Source: Liquidambar formosana (Eukaryota > Streptophyta > Magnoliopsida > Saxifragales > Altingiaceae). Taken from it: 64,000 nucleotides of DNA. Positions within the stretch are counted from its first letter, which is position 1, and every line of letters starts with the position of its first letter. The notes below the pieces were generated by a model, which worked only from the letters and a program-made list of their open reading frames with translations, searched no databases and had not been told where the DNA came from. Below are positions 1-13,695 of the stretch, in pieces. The stretch covers positions 4,950,909-5,014,908 of the forward strand of contig CM077823.1 of the NCBI GenBank assembly GCA_039720395.1. The letters run 5' to 3'. Position numbers and translations under genes: made by a program.

Positions 1-1858
1 AAGGATTTTTGCCTTAAAATGTTTAAAAATGTGTTCCTTTTCAAAACACAATTGTTTTGGTTTTCGTTTCATCAAAATCGGACTTCGTTTGACCCCTGAA
101 ACACTTGGTGAAAGAGTGCAAATAAGGCAAGTGCTAACGAAGCCCTCGGGTAACCGCCCAGCCTTAGGTGGTCACCTGAGGTACTCCGTCATTTGTTAGG
201 GTTTTGCGATTTTCTTCCCTTTTTGACGTATTTTTCCGCCTCTACAAGTCTTTCTTTCTTATTTTATGGTATGTTTGAGTGTCTTGAGCCCCAAGAGAGT
301 CTCTAATGACCCTTAGATCATTATTTAGGGTTTTAATCTTATCCATTGATTTATGATAGTTGATCCCTATAAATACCTAGTTATGTTCAGCCCTAAAGGA
401 GGTACGTCTTATGCATTTATAACCTAGAAACTAAGAGAAAGAGAGAGGGAGAGAGTTTTCTAAGAAAGAGAGTTGTGTGTGTAAGAGAGAATTAGGACAA
501 TGAGGCGTTCTCTAACCCTAGCAAAGAAGGATAAAGAGTTATCTTCAAGGTTTTACAAGAGGTAATGCACCTAACCCTAAAAAGTAGAAATTAGGGTTTC
601 ACTTTCTCATGTAAGCTTTATTGCATGCTTTTGCTATGATTATTATCATGAGCTAATGCTTTTGTTAGTTAATATATATGATATTGATGATATCCATGAT
701 GGTTTAAGCATGTTTTAGGGTTAGTTTATGGGTTATTATGCATAGTTGTGAGATTAGGGTTTCTATTATCCTTATTTCATACAAGTTTCATATAACATGA
801 TTATTGGGATGATTTAGAGCCTTAATAGTTTCTATCTAGATTTCTCTATTATTACTTTGGTATTGTTTATAGCACGTGTAAGGGTACTTGTGAGCATGGT
901 AATTGCCCTATTGAAAATAAGGTGGTTATTTGGCATTTTTTGCTATCGCATGGATAATATTGCAAATGGCAAGTGTGACAGGTGCAAATCCCTATAGAAA
1001 ATAGGGTGAATATTTCCAGCAAGATTGATTATGGCCAATTGTGAGTTTGGTAGGTGCAATTATCCCATAGAAAGTGGGGTGATTATTTTTTTACTATTGC
1101 AAATAGAAAGTTTGCAAACATGGTAATTGCCTTATGAAATAGGGTGATTATTTAATAGGTTGGCTATTGTGAATGATAAGTATGATGGGTATGGAAAATA
1201 CCCTTTCTTTCCTTATTCTTTCCCTTCTCCCTCCTAGGGTTATTTCCTAATAGAGGGATATGGTGAATTTCTAGGGTTTCCTTTTCATAAAAGTCCATTT
1301 TCGAAAAGTTGCCATCTTTCATTTACTATATTTTCAAATATCTTTTTTTTAGAATCATTTATCTTTGGAAATTCTCTATATTTTATGAAAGGAAACTTAG
1401 GGTTTATTATAAGTCAGTATTAGGTTACAACCCTATTCTACAATGAACTATGTGGACTTTGATCCTTGTAAGTTCAATACAAGGTACGTAGGTGCTCAAT
1501 TGATGTTCAAGTCTGCCCTACGATACAAAGTATCCTAGGTTTTTTTCTCTCTTTTTCTGTTTTCTCTCTTATTTTCTTATGTGGATGGATGGATAGATTA
1601 TATTCATGCTTCTTGTGATGATTATTGATTTGTGTGTGTGTGAGACATTAATTTAGCCCAATTAAATTAAGAGACCGATTAGGGCAATATGGGTGTCTAT
1701 AGGTTTCGTCTAGAACCTTCTCATATCGTAACTTAGCTTCCAAATTCACAATCTTTGGTTTTCGAAAGATTTTTTACCTTTCCATTTTTAAACATGGAGT
1801 CACTTTCTGTTTTGGAAATAAAATATATTAAGGTTTTCCTCTTTTCCTTAAAAAATGA
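1..1858 (+). mobile_element. Probable LTR fragment of a Ty3/Gypsy (Tat/Ogre-like) retrotransposon, cut by the window edge
   Basis: The stretch has no credible ORF but looks like an LTR followed by a primer-binding site. A TATA box (TATAAATA, 368-375) precedes a purine-rich AGAGAGAG leader. The segment ends directly before TGGCGACTCC at 1861, which resembles the sequence that follows the 5' LTR in Tat/Ogre-type Gypsy elements. No gag or pol follows, so the element is truncated or the LTR is isolated. The left LTR end lies outside the window and no TSD can be tested. The LTR reading is inference. Confidence 0.35.
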
Positions 1859-1860
1859 GG

Positions 1861-1880
1861 TGGCGACTCCTTTGATTTCA
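1861..1880 (+). other. Putative primer-binding site next to the LTR fragment
   Basis: TGGCGACTCC lies immediately 3' of the LTR-like segment. TGG at the start of a PBS pairs with a tRNA 3' CCA. The match is short and rests on recall of the Tat/Ogre pattern. Sequence after about 1960 shows no retrotransposon coding. Confidence 0.3.
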
Positions 1881-2710
1881 TGTGGGCCATTTTCCCAAGT
1901 TCACATAGCCCCCACTAATTTCCAAACCCCTAATTTTTTATACACACCGCACTAAAGTATGAAAATATCCCTAACCAAATAAAGGATTATTGGGCAAATT
2001 AATTAGTAAACTCTCCAACCCCCCCCCCCCCCCCACCCCCCATTCGGTTTTAGGAAACCAAACAATATTTATATCATCAGTCGAACATTCATATATTCAG
2101 CAGTCACATGGAACCGAATATATACGTAATCTTTAGTAATATAGTATGTATTAGAAACTTCATAATTCAAAAAGACATGTTCAGTCATGCTAAACTGAAC
2201 ATATGTATATTGTTCAACCTTATAATACCAAACATTACTGTATTGTTTAGATAACCAGTGGTGAACAAGCGCGAATTTGTTTTAAATAAATAATTATTTT
2301 GCTTACTTTCAACGCAAAATCCATATCTCATTGCTAGCAATATCATCCCAAATTACTCCTTCCTCGTCCATATATTGCTCATAAAAAAACGTAAAAGCCA
2401 CTAAAAATAGCAGTCTTTATGGATTTTTGCTTAGGGGTAGTTATGAGAGAGTGAGAGATGAAGATGATACGTGGGCTTGTGATAGAATGATAGAAGTGAG
2501 GAATGGGGTATATTATGCTAGGTTTGGGTCGGGGCTAGGAGTAAAAATGCATTTAGGTTTTTAATACTAATGTCCTTTTTGGTAATTTTGCCTAAGAGTA
2601 TTTCTAATAAAATAAAATGGGGGGCTATTGATCAAAATGGGGGGTTGAAATAGCCATTCCCTATCAAGGAGACATTTAGGCCTTTGGTAGAGAATAATGA
2701 GGTTGATGAG

Positions 2711-2868
2711 GGGTCAATTCTATGGTACCCTAACAAAAAATTGGGTACCATACCCATGAGGTTATTTCAAATGGTAAGTGGCCGGGTCATTTCAAATGAT
2801 AAGTTGGTCACTTAAATGGTAACGGGCTATGGTACCCCAAAAATCTTGTGGGTATTGTAGAATTACCC
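2711..2868. mobile_element. Small MITE with 9-bp TSD (Mutator-type)
   Basis: The two ends form imperfect inverted repeats: GGGTCAATTCTA at the left and TAGAATTACCC at the right, with TACC motifs further in. The element is flanked by GTTGATGAG (2702-2710) and GTTGTTGAG (2869-2877), a 9-bp duplication with one mismatch. The 158-bp length, lack of coding and 9-bp TSD fit a Mutator-type MITE. Confidence 0.55.
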
Positions 2869-2877
2869 GTTGTTGAG

Positions 2878-5800
2878 GTAGAACCAATGGTACTAGATGG
2901 CCTATCAGGGAGGTTGTGGAGCTAGAGATAGTCAGTCCACTTAGGCTGGGTCTTGAGACTATGGCAGATATTGAACCAAATGAATTTTATAGGAAGGGTT
3001 TTGGGGCCCCTAGTGGATGGTTGTTTTATAGAAAGTTCACCTTTAATGACAGGCTTATGCTAAGACAAGGAAAAGGATTAGTCTTGGTTTATCCGTGGTT
3101 CTTCTAATGGTTCGAATTTATGCTAATCAGAAACGCAAATATCGGAATGCGGTGATCGAAGTTGAAGAGCTCCCAGATTTCCTCAGAAGGCATGTGTCTA
3201 CAGAGTCGCTTTCTCTGAATCCAATATGGAAACACTGGAAGTTATATGAATTGGTTTTTCTAGTTGGGTTATTGAGGTACTCTTGGCTGTCTTAGTTTGG
3301 TGTCATGGTTTTCTATGTTGGCTCTTGTTTTCTGGTTTGTTTGTTGGTGTACTATTGATTGCTCTTGTTCACTGAAGTTCTTGCTTTCTATCAACTAAAA
3401 AAACAAAGAGTCAAAAATTTGAAATCCTCGATTTAGATTAATTCCCTTTTTAACTTCTAGATGCTAGGCTATAGGTTCAGGAGTGATTCACTTGTTTTCT
3501 TGTGTACTCTCCCCACCTGTGGTGGCCAAGACGTATAATGGAGATGATCTTGGTTCTGAGCTTTCTAGCCTTGACTTCAGCTGTTTTCCCTTTAGTTGGT
3601 CAATAGTAACTACCGTACTTCCGAATCCTTTAGCTATCCCAATGTTTTCAATCACAAATCAAGTGGTTGAATTTGTTAATGTTTTTTTACATTTTAAGTC
3701 TAATTAGTTTTGTCTCTAAAGTCTCTTTGATTATACATGGAATAAATATAATGTATCCCATTTTATTTACCAAAGCATGGAATTAAAACGAGAATTTAAA
3801 CACTAGTTACTCTAAAATTGTTATGAGTGTTGCCTTGTTATTTGACATTGGGTTCGATATGATCTTGCATTGGTGATAGCCACTTTTACTCATTTTCCTT
3901 CTTTCTTTGAAGGTAAGCTTTGTGTTTTCTTCTCCCTTTTATATTTTTGTTTTGAACTTTATCCAATATAATTTAACTCAAATAAATTTTGAAACATAAT
4001 AGTATATTTTTGTGTAATGAAGAGGCCTATCTCTGATTTAGGTAGATATTCACTAGTGATGAAAATTCCCAAGGTGTTCACAATCATTTGATGGGAAAGT
4101 ACAAGCTCATTTCCCTAGTCATGGCTCCACGCAATTATTATTTCCATGTCTACTTTGCTTTTTGGACTTGCACAAGATTGAAGCGACTTCAACTTTTCTA
4201 TTGAGAGGGTTCCATTGGTATGCTTTGTGGTCTTACTCTTGCTCTTCCCAATGGTGTTATCCATGCTATCATAGGGTAGGTAAAGAGAAAGTTGATTACA
4301 TGTCCCATGGTAGCATGAAAAACAGCAATGGAAAAGAGTAAAAGAAAGACTATAATGCATGCCAATGAAACCCCTCAATAGAGGATTTGAAGTGCTTCGA
4401 TCTCAAGCAAGTCTAAAAAGCAAGAGCAACCTTGGAAATAATTGTTGTGTCCATTAATTGGGAAACGAGCTGTTGTACCGTCTCATCAAATGGTTGTGAA
4501 TATCTTCAAAATTTGGTTGTCATCGATGGCAAATAACAAGACTAACACTAATAAATTTTGGAGTAACTAGTGTACTATTTTTGGTTTAGTTGCATGTTCT
4601 AGTAAATAAATTAGGGTACATTATATTTATTCCATGTATAATCAAAATACTCTTGAGACTGAAACAGAAATCTTTTTGGCATCATATAAGTTGGTCCAAT
4701 AACAAAATTGGGCATTAAATTTAGTTTTAAAAAATACAAATATCCAATCATTTGATTCATTATTGAAAACAAGCAGATAGCTAAAGGATTTGGGAAGAAA
4801 GTAATTGCCCTTTACCAGTTGAAGGGAAAAAGCCAAGGCCCAAAAGCCCAGAACGTACCATTCCGTTGGGCATTGACTCACTTATCCCATATCCAACAAA
4901 CAATTGAAAGGAAACCAATTGCAGGTATCAAATAGGTTATGAGAAGCAGGAATAAACACATCTAACAAAGTAACAATGGGAATTATGATAGAAACTATAA
5001 AACGAGATGATTGTTTAGTCCGAGTAATTGAAAACAATAATTTTAATTCACAAACGGCCGGTGATCATGTGCCGCAATTGCAGGTATATTAAATTATGCA
5101 AAATAGAAGGAGAGTATCATTCACGGACGGCCGTGATCGAACGGGATAGTCTAAGATATTCCACACATGATCAGCCCTATATATATATATATATATAGTT
5201 ACAATAATTTTAATCCGAGTAATTGAAAACAAAATCAAATTAACCATTTAATGTGGTTTGTATCTATTTAAAAATAATTTAATCCATTTAATCTGAGTAA
5301 TTGAAATTTGTAAGTGTCTATTTGGCAATGTTTGAAAACTGGATTAAATTGTTTTTCAAACAAAAAAAAAAAAGGGCAAACTAGATCAAATTGTTTAATA
5401 TTAGATGGATCGGTTAAAAATAAAAGGGGAGTGATAGAATCAATAACTGGAGATAACTATGGTCGACCTATTATTATGTAATCAATGTGGTTAATTGATA
5501 ACATTATTGTGCCTAAAGTGGAAGCTATTACTCTTTGAAACAATCTCATTCTAATTAGGAGAAAAGATAATGGAAAATACTTGTATTAGAGTTTAGAAGG
5601 TGATGCAAAATATGGTACTAATAATCTTTGTAATTTAGAGAGATGCCCTTGGATATGTATAGTATTCTGCACGATTGTAAATGGATTAATTTGGACAGCG
5701 TCAATATTGGTCATGTGTTTTAGAGAAGCTAATAAAACAAATGATTTTTAAATTAATTTTGGTCATCGGATTAAAAGTAATCAGGTTTGAGATTTGAAAA

Positions 5801-7440
5801 TCTTCCTATAAATATTTTGAGCATTCTTTGGGAAGATTTAGTCAATAGATCTTATATTAGACAATCCACTTCTTAAATTTTATGTGTTCTTCGACAATAT
5901 ATAGTATGGATATCGATATTGGCTTCTTTAATGCTATGGGATGAAACAATTAGTCTTGGTACCTATATCACACTATCTCGGGAAGCAGAGACTCTAAGTT
6001 GAACTCTTCTCATGACGTTAGTCCTTAGACAAATTTTTCTAGCATTAATTGAAGTGTAATGGGTGGTGCTTTTATTCCTTTTTTCTGTTTGTGTTTTTTT
6101 TTTTTTTTTTTTTTTTTTTTGGTGCCCCCCCGGAGAGGGGGTTACAGCAAAACAAAAAACTACCTCATTGGGTGGTGATGTTACCCATTTTCAAAATATT
6201 AGTTGGATAGAAAATCCAGATACTTCATTTGCACAATAATATAAATAACAGAGTATTACAAGTTAATTTTTAGAAAAAATTGAGCTTCCCCCTTTTTCCT
6301 CAACCAATCGGGTATCCAAACCTTCAACCCAACTAAACCCCTGTAAGATGGCTAAGCCCACCATTCACTCCAAGTCACTTAACACCCAAAATTGACGCAC
6401 TGTCTTCCTTGATTAGGTTTCGGGATGAAAAATCAAGTAGATATTGGGTGAAAAAACACTATCCCCCTCATGTGCTTAATATTCACCAATTCTCATAGTG
6501 CTTTTTTATCCAATATTTATTCGATTTTTCACCTAAAATCTAGCAAATGGGGATATTGCATTGATTTTTTCTTTGAGAGATTATGTGAAAAAAGAAAAAA
6601 CATTAAGAAGATTTCTTGTAATACCGTTTTTTTTTTCTCCAATGGAAATACATCCCCTTACATGGCTTATCCAAATAGTAGTTGAAATAATACATTACAT
6701 TCCCTCAAATTCTAGTACAAAGGATCTATCGTAATGAATAACAAATGAGGATGCTACGCCACACGTTATGTCTCGCAAAATAATCTTATACCCAACAAAC
6801 AAACAAAACGAAAGTTCTTTCCAAATTTACCAATAATCGATCCATTTAACCTAAAACTAACAACAACAAAAATTGGTCTTTTAGATAGATGGTTAGGCCA
6901 TGTTCAACCCTGGAGGGAGCATTCCAATAAGTCACATACGATGGGTAAAAGCATTGGCGGAAATCAAATTGCACAATGCAATAAATTAATTAATTAATAA
7001 TTACCACACGTAATATCAACAATGTACAATAAATCTACTTTGGCCGGGATAGCTTTCCCAATGACACATTCCACTCCCACTTGGTTAGGAAAAATTAACA
7101 CGGCCTCTGTAAATTTTTATTTTGCTTAAAATAATTTTATTTTATTTTTCAGTAATGAAAAGCACTCAACAAAATAGGTAAATAAAAAATCCAAAGGTTG
7201 TTATTAGGGGTGAAATAAGCCAAGGTCAAGATCAAGCCGCAAGAAAAATTCCAGAATTTTCCTAGATCCTAAGCAGTCCTTCCCACACCCACATGCACTC
7301 GTGTGGTCTTCATATATGTAAAAATTTTTGAATTGTTTAATTTTGAATTGAACAAGCTACGCCCCAGGTGTTTACATTTTCCGTTGTGCACAATAGGGTG
7401 CTGTGCACATCCAACAGCAGGAATGTGCGAGGCAAGGCAA
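2878..7440. other. Intergenic, no supported gene
   Basis: AT-rich DNA with only short random ORFs. It contains a (TA)n run near 5178-5198, a poly-T run near 6098-6120 followed by a C-run, and the text around 2900-3300, which has some ORF openness but no motif I recognise. Poly-C at about 2020-2040 lies just upstream. I see nothing functional. Confidence 0.5.
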
Positions 7441-7444
7441 GGCG

Positions 7445-7790
7445 CTATGCACACCACGACAGGTGCTGTGCACCACACTGCTTGTCTTACTCTACTTTTG
7501 TGAATTGATCATCACTTTCGTTATTTTGTTTATTTTTTTATGCAGCATGACAAAGTTTATGGGATGATCTTAAGGAAGAGTGGTAAAAATCGAATCCAAA
7601 ACCTCTTTCTTTGTAAGAGGCCCTAGCACTACACGATCAGGTTTACCACTTTTGTTATTGAAGTGTGGGCATTGCTTACGTCGAATTTGGGTACAGTAAA
7701 TATAAAATGCTGCTCTTCCCACATGGAATTTGGCTTTATGTCAATTCCTTCAGCAATAACTTTGCAGGCTCTTGTCAAGTGCCATCACTC
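7445..7790. repeat. Diverged segment repeated at 61.44-61.61 kb
   Basis: This segment and 61447-61600 share collinear blocks such as CTGCTTGTCTTACT, TGTGGGCATTG and CCCACATGGAA, ending in TCAATTCCTTC. The second copy is interrupted by a hAT MITE at 61602. No ORF is conserved between them, so this is a dispersed non-coding duplicate of unknown origin. Confidence 0.6.
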
Positions 7791-9014
7791 ATCACTTGAT
7801 GGAGCAGGTTCCAACGTTCTGTTGCACCTTTTAGAATAAGTGGGTCTAATGTCCCTATTGAACCAGGATGATAAAATAGTGAGTTTGGCTAAATTGGATA
7901 TCGAAGGCTTTGTTAGATTTCAATCAGGTTTGCTGACTGACATCTGCATGAGTTGTGACTGGTGTGTTCTTACTAGTCATCACAAAGGAAGGGGAAAGAG
8001 GCAAAGAAATCTTTCACTTAGGTGTTTTAATTTGGTTCTTCATTCTTAAAACAAAATTTTCCTTCTTAATTAACAAAAACAGGAGACACACATTAATATG
8101 TTCAACAAATTTTGTAATTATTGATTCTCAGTTATTGATATTTTGCATGACATGGTCTAAGTGGTTTTTATGAAATTGTTCATTTTAATTCTCAATTGAT
8201 CTTTTACTTCCTCTATCTCAAATTGTTTGAGTCATTTTGACTAAACACACATATTAAGGTAAGTTATTTAATGCATTGTCATGTGACTCGTTAAATTTAA
8301 CTTTCCAATTTTACTCTCTTACTTTATTTTGTGTCATGATTGAAGTAATTATAATTTTAAATATATGAAGGGGCACATTGGGAAAGTAGAAAAAAAATTT
8401 GTTTTCAATAACAAACATTTTGAGACTTCCCAAAATGAAAATTGTTTTCAAATAGAGTGAGGAGGGAGTAACTTGGGGGTATGTCAATCCTAACATGCTC
8501 AATGCAGTGTATGTTAAGTCTGACATATCTATTTTGCATAATTTTTCATTTGTGATCTTATTGACAATTGTATCATAATTACGGGAAGAACAAGTGTGAA
8601 ATGGTGACGCCACGTTGTCCATATCCTAAGCTAATAAAAAATGAATATAAGACACTACCACTTTTCTCTGCTCTTGTTAATTTGTGATACGGATAACGTG
8701 GTATTATTGTTGGATACAAGTTTTCTCCATGATTACATTGAAGTACTTCCAAACTGTATTTAAAATTGGGTTAAGATTATTTTAGTATCCTGAAGCTTTT
8801 CAAAAATCTCAATGTAGTACCTAAACTGGTTTTCTTTTCTCCCAATTTAACACCTAAACTTCACTGCCATGCCCAAATGTGATCCCGACCCCAAACACCA
8901 TCCAAATACTTAATGGACACGTCATGTGCCACCATGTGAGTGACATGTGGTATCCTAGCTAGAAGGTTTCATATTTTTTTCATAAAAGACCAATCTTGTT
9001 TTCTTTTTTTTCAA

Positions 9015-9053
<39 letters not shown>

Positions 9054-9600
9054 GGTAAGAAGAAGAGTAGATTAATGTCTAGCTCATGTGGCACAAGAAG
9101 GAAAAAAAATCCTAAAAGAAAAAAAAAATGTAAAATGACTCGTGTATCGCATGAGAACAAAAAATCGTAAAAGAACAACTCCACTTATTTTGTAAAAAGA
9201 TAAATAGCTTGTACGAAAGTGAAAGAACAAGAAAGATAAATAGAGGCAGAACTTCCAATATTGCATGTGTTTCATTATCAAATTTATAGACAATGCATGT
9301 ATGTTGAGAAGTGGGAAAAAGGAAAAGGAGAATGGAACGTCTTTATTAAAAAGTTGTTGCATGTGCCTCACTATCACTATCAAATTTATAGACAATGCAT
9401 ATATGCATGATGGGAAATGAGAAAAAGGAGGAGAATAGATCCTCTTTGTTTCAAAGTTCTATGATTATAATAACACATTGGGATTTTAAAATTAATTTAA
9501 TATATAATAAGTTAATTCATAAAGGATAAAAAGGTCCTTAACAATTTAAATGAGATAAAAGAGTCAATCAAAAGGTTTTCAAGTTAAGGCACTTTTAGAA
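7791..9600. other. Intergenic with diverged local repeats
   Basis: No credible coding. A long poly-A run (about 9016-9049) is present. Around 9264-9335 and 9359-9437 a block containing ATCAAATTTATAGACAATGC occurs twice with divergence, which indicates an old tandem duplication of about 95 bp spacing. Confidence 0.45.
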
Positions 9601-9712
9601 GTAGTATGGATTTGTACCATTAATTATTTAATGTATATTAGTTTAAATTTATTTTCGTAGTATGGATTTGTACCATTAACTATTTAATATATATTAGTTT
9701 AAATTTATTTTC
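9601..9712. repeat. 56-bp direct tandem duplication
   Basis: Two units, 9601-9656 and 9657-9712, each begin GTAGTATGGATTTGTACCAT and end AAATTTATTTTC, with two substitutions visible. It is a recent local duplication with no coding. Confidence 0.85.
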
Positions 9713-9814
9713 CTATTTGTATACATATTCACACTACTAAATATCAACATACACAAATTTTTATACAAATTCTTCCACAAATTTTTATATAATCTAGTGT
9801 TAGAGGAACATATG

Positions 9815-9925
9815 TTACAAACACATTAGATGGTGTAGTAGTTGTCTAGTCTATTCATAATTAGTTGAACCCAAGTTCAAGGCTTGGCAAGGTGGCTTTT
9901 GTTCTTATACGTACAATAAGCTGAG
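9815..9925 (+). mobile_element. Possible tRNA-derived SINE fragment
   Basis: A box-A-like TGGTGTAGTAGTT is followed about 40 bp later by a box-B-like AAGTTCAAGGC, the spacing of an RNA polymerase III internal promoter. I could not define a TSD or an A-rich tail, so this is tentative. Confidence 0.28.
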
Positions 9926-11293
9926 CCGCAAACCAGTACTGGACACCTGAAGTATGATCGGGTCAGATGACTTACTCCAGTTCACACTAGTTCGCATGCA
10001 GAAACGATTCCTACTAAAAAATCAAACCAGCAGAGGTTTTGGCCACCAGTACGACTGGCTAGGCCAATCCAGGTTTGATAACCATGCTCCACAAGTATTG
10101 GTCTTGGTACGATATCAAGCTCAACAAAAATAAAAATAAAAGAACATGTTGATGTTGGTATATATATATATATATATATATATGTGGAAAAAGATTTATA
10201 GGATTGACTCACATTAACCGAAACATGAGTTGATTATCCAAAATGAAACTTATTCCAAAATGTAACTTGCTAGCTTCCAAAAAAAAACAAAAAGGGATAA
10301 AAGGCAGAAGTTTCTTGAAGAAGGTGAAAAATCTGTCTACTCTCATTTCTCTCTCCCAAACCGTACCCAAAGAGCACATTTTCTCTCATCTCTCTCCATG
10401 AAAAAGCTTACACATCTCCCTTCTCTCTCTCTCTCTCTCTCTCCTCTATCTTCTAGCTTGTACATGTATCTAGCTTCTCTTCTCTTAAAGGAAAAAAAAA
10501 ACATTAAAAAAGAAAAAGAAAAGGAAGGGGACGTTTGGGGGCCTGGGGTAATGTGCAAAGCGTCTTGAAGTTGCTTCTTTTCTCTCTCATATGTCTCATG
10601 TGTTTATTATCGATCTCAGTCATTTATCTATCCTCTCACTATCTGCCATCTCTTTCTTTTCTCTATTTTTTTTCTTTCAATCTTCCTATTCCCCCGTTTC
10701 TCTCTTTCCTTTCAAACTGATCAATTTGTGCAGTTGTCTTCTATCTTCTCAACAATGGGAAGCCATGGCAGTATGTAGTGAAGGCAACAATCATGCTTCT
10801 CACTACCGACTAAAAAAGCTCGACGAAAGTTCGTCATATGTAGTTTTGGTTTCATCTATAGCAGTCCTTTCTCTCTCTCTCTCTCTCTCCTCTCAAACTG
10901 TGGAAGCCATGCATGGTAGTTTGCTTAGTAAGGTTAGCTATGTTTTTGGTAAAGTTAGCTAGATTTTTGTAAAGTTAACTATGTTTTTCATTGAAAAAAA
11001 ATTAGGTTTTCTAAGTTAAGATTGAAATTTTATTTTTGTAAAATAATTTGATTGGGGACAAATTTTCTGGTTCTTCACACTTTTTTTTTCAAATCTAGCT
11101 TTGTTGAAGCACCTCGCCAAAGACAAATTAACCTTTGAGATTGTTGTTGCCAGCGATTATGGTCTCCAACAAACTTAGGAGGAAAACTGGGGAAAAAAAA
11201 TTGAAAAAAAAAAAGGAGGATACAAGAAAACTGTTGAAAAAAAATGAAAAAAAAGAGACGGGGAGAGTGAGGACACTGGATACATAGGGGGTG
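9926..11293. other. Intergenic, CT-microsatellite rich
   Basis: Contains (TA)n at about 10160-10183, (CT)n at about 10421-10443 and (CT)n again at about 10868-10888. The + strand ORF at 10591-10962 is leucine/serine-rich because of the CT repeats and shows no domain. A 5'-leader-like composition (CT tracts) is visible but no gene body follows. Confidence 0.45.
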
Positions 11294-13660
11294 GAGAAAA
11301 ACTTCAGTGTAACTGTGATACCACGTCAGCAGCATGTTAACGTGGTATCACAGGCCAATGAAAATGCTTGATAGTGAATGTGTCAGGCACTGTTTATATG
11401 TCAGAAATCATAACCGCGTGAGGTACAAAACGTCTCGACTCCGTTAACGGCGAAGCTGAAATTCAAAATTTAGCAAACCGCCAAAAATTGAATTTCATCA
11501 TTAAACGAAGACCACTAATAGAGAAGACGACTTTCATTCTTTCTCTGCAAATCGTGGCTGGACCTCTCTCTTCACTCTATTTTCTCTCTATACAATTTCT
11601 CCAACGACCACTGTTATCTCCGATGAAATGATGAGGCCACCATCTTCTCTCCGATGACAACCATTGTTTCTGACGAGCACTATTTGTGTGCGTACTAGTC
11701 TTCCCTCTACTCTTTGTTTTCTTTTCAAGTCTAGTGCAAATAGTATGGTTTATGAGGAAAGCCAACCATGCCAACGACGTGTTTGATGAAATGCTTGTGA
11801 AAAAAGTTTATTGTTTAGTCTTTAGTTCAGATTCAAACACACCCAGACTCTCTTTCTTTATTCTGCATAATATATATGGGACTATTAATTTATTTGTTGT
11901 TTGCTAAATGTTGCTTTCAATTTGATGTTGAGTTCAATTTTTTTTTTCATTCCTTCTACAGGCCAGAGCTTCTCATTGACCTGAGACAAATTGTGGAATT
12001 TTTAATCACTTTGTTGTTAGAGAGGCCATTCTCATCTCCATAGAAAATTTCATAATTTCGATTTCAGTTCATATTTATTCCAAAGCAACAACATGAAAAT
12101 AGAGGCATCAGTAACATGAAGGCAATAGCTGCAATTGGAATTCTCATGATTTGCAAATCTTCTGGTGGTTTGAAGAGGCGGTATACGTGTTGTGCAGTAT
12201 TCTGTGTTTAGAGATGAGGTATACTATTTGTGCAGTAGACGTGCCTTCTGTGTTTTTTTTTTTTTTTTTTGTCGTCATATGGGGCATGGTTTTTGGTGAT
12301 TTGAAGATGGTCTTTGTGTTTCTAATTTATATATGCCACATTCGATTTCTGCAGGTTCTTGTAAAACCTTGTTTTTTCAAGGTCCTTCAAATTTACATGA
12401 ATAACCATGTCACATTTTCCAATGGTTTTCATGTTTGTTTTTTCGAATATCCTGGATGGGGATTTGTATTGTCATTTGTTCAATAATATTGGTGTAATTT
12501 TCTTGTTATGGAAGATGCTGCTAGCTTGATTGGCTTCTTTTTCTCATTTGGGATGGCATTCCAAGCTTTTGCTTAATACCTTTAAGTATAGTATTATTTT
12601 TCGTTACAAAAAGAGCCCTCTTTATTGGTAGGTGGGTCATCTTTTCACTATAAAGAAGGATTATTGTTGGTGGATCTAGAGAAGGATTATTGGGGGAGTG
12701 AAGAGCCATCAATATGCGTGCATGTCCCATGACATTAGGATTACAGAAAAGTAATTGAACTTTAATATACGACATACAAAATAAGGGTTCAATTGTTTTA
12801 TTTTGGATTCTTAGCCTTTCAATTTTTTTTTCACGTTACATTTTTTATTTTATTTTGCCAAACAATATGAGAATACACGCACTCAACTAGAGTTGAAACC
12901 AAGACTTTGCAAATCCCACACCTCTATTAGGATAGGACATGCCACTAGACCTAACGGCTATTGGCCATTACATTGGTTATTTATACATGTCCATTTGCTT
13001 AGTTATGCTACTAGACACTAGTTAAGGCACCACTAGAACCTTAATAATTCCAATTATTCAAAACCTTAATGACTTGGAGATACTTGTATTTGGTTTGACA
13101 AATTGCGATAACACTAGTTTTGCATCTATTCCATTGGCATTGGATGAAGCTATTTAAAGACGAAAGGTGTAATCAGATAAAGATTCAACGAAATATAAGG
13201 TGGTGAAAATTAAATGATTTACTTGATCAATGAAACATAAATTGTCCAATTTTTTCTACAACTATAAACCATTTTAAATAATCACAATGCAAAAAGAACA
13301 TAATTCAGCCCCAAAAACTATTTTCTGTCTAGATTTGATCCACTGTATTGAACACTCTATTGCCTTAAACCGAGTGAGCTTCCCTGCTTATCCATGCTTC
13401 CTATACATTCCAAGATCCTCCTGTAAATGTCTTTTTTTTTGGCTAATCCTCCTGCATTCCGATCTATGGAACTATAAGAAACAAGATAACTTGTATATAT
13501 TTCTGATGAGATTTATGACAACCAATTTACAAATGACATTTATATATATTAAAAAACTTTAACAGGAACTTGCAGAAATCGGGGGTGGAATATATATATA
13601 TTTAAATTACAAATACAAACACCATCTTCAAATCAACAAAAACTATACACCATCTCAAGC

Positions 13661-13695
<35 letters not shown>

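Noticed and set aside
2916..3295. Adjacent ORFs that looked like a retroelement fragment
   Set aside because: No gag, RT, RNase H or integrase motif could be found in any frame.
7570..7660. Possible tRNA gene or SINE around GATTCGATTTTTACC
   Set aside because: Box A is poor, no cloverleaf can be drawn and no TSD is visible.
10591..10962. 123-aa ORF with a hydrophobic, serine-rich N-terminus
   Set aside because: Its composition follows from CT microsatellites. No domain, start context or conserved copy supports it.
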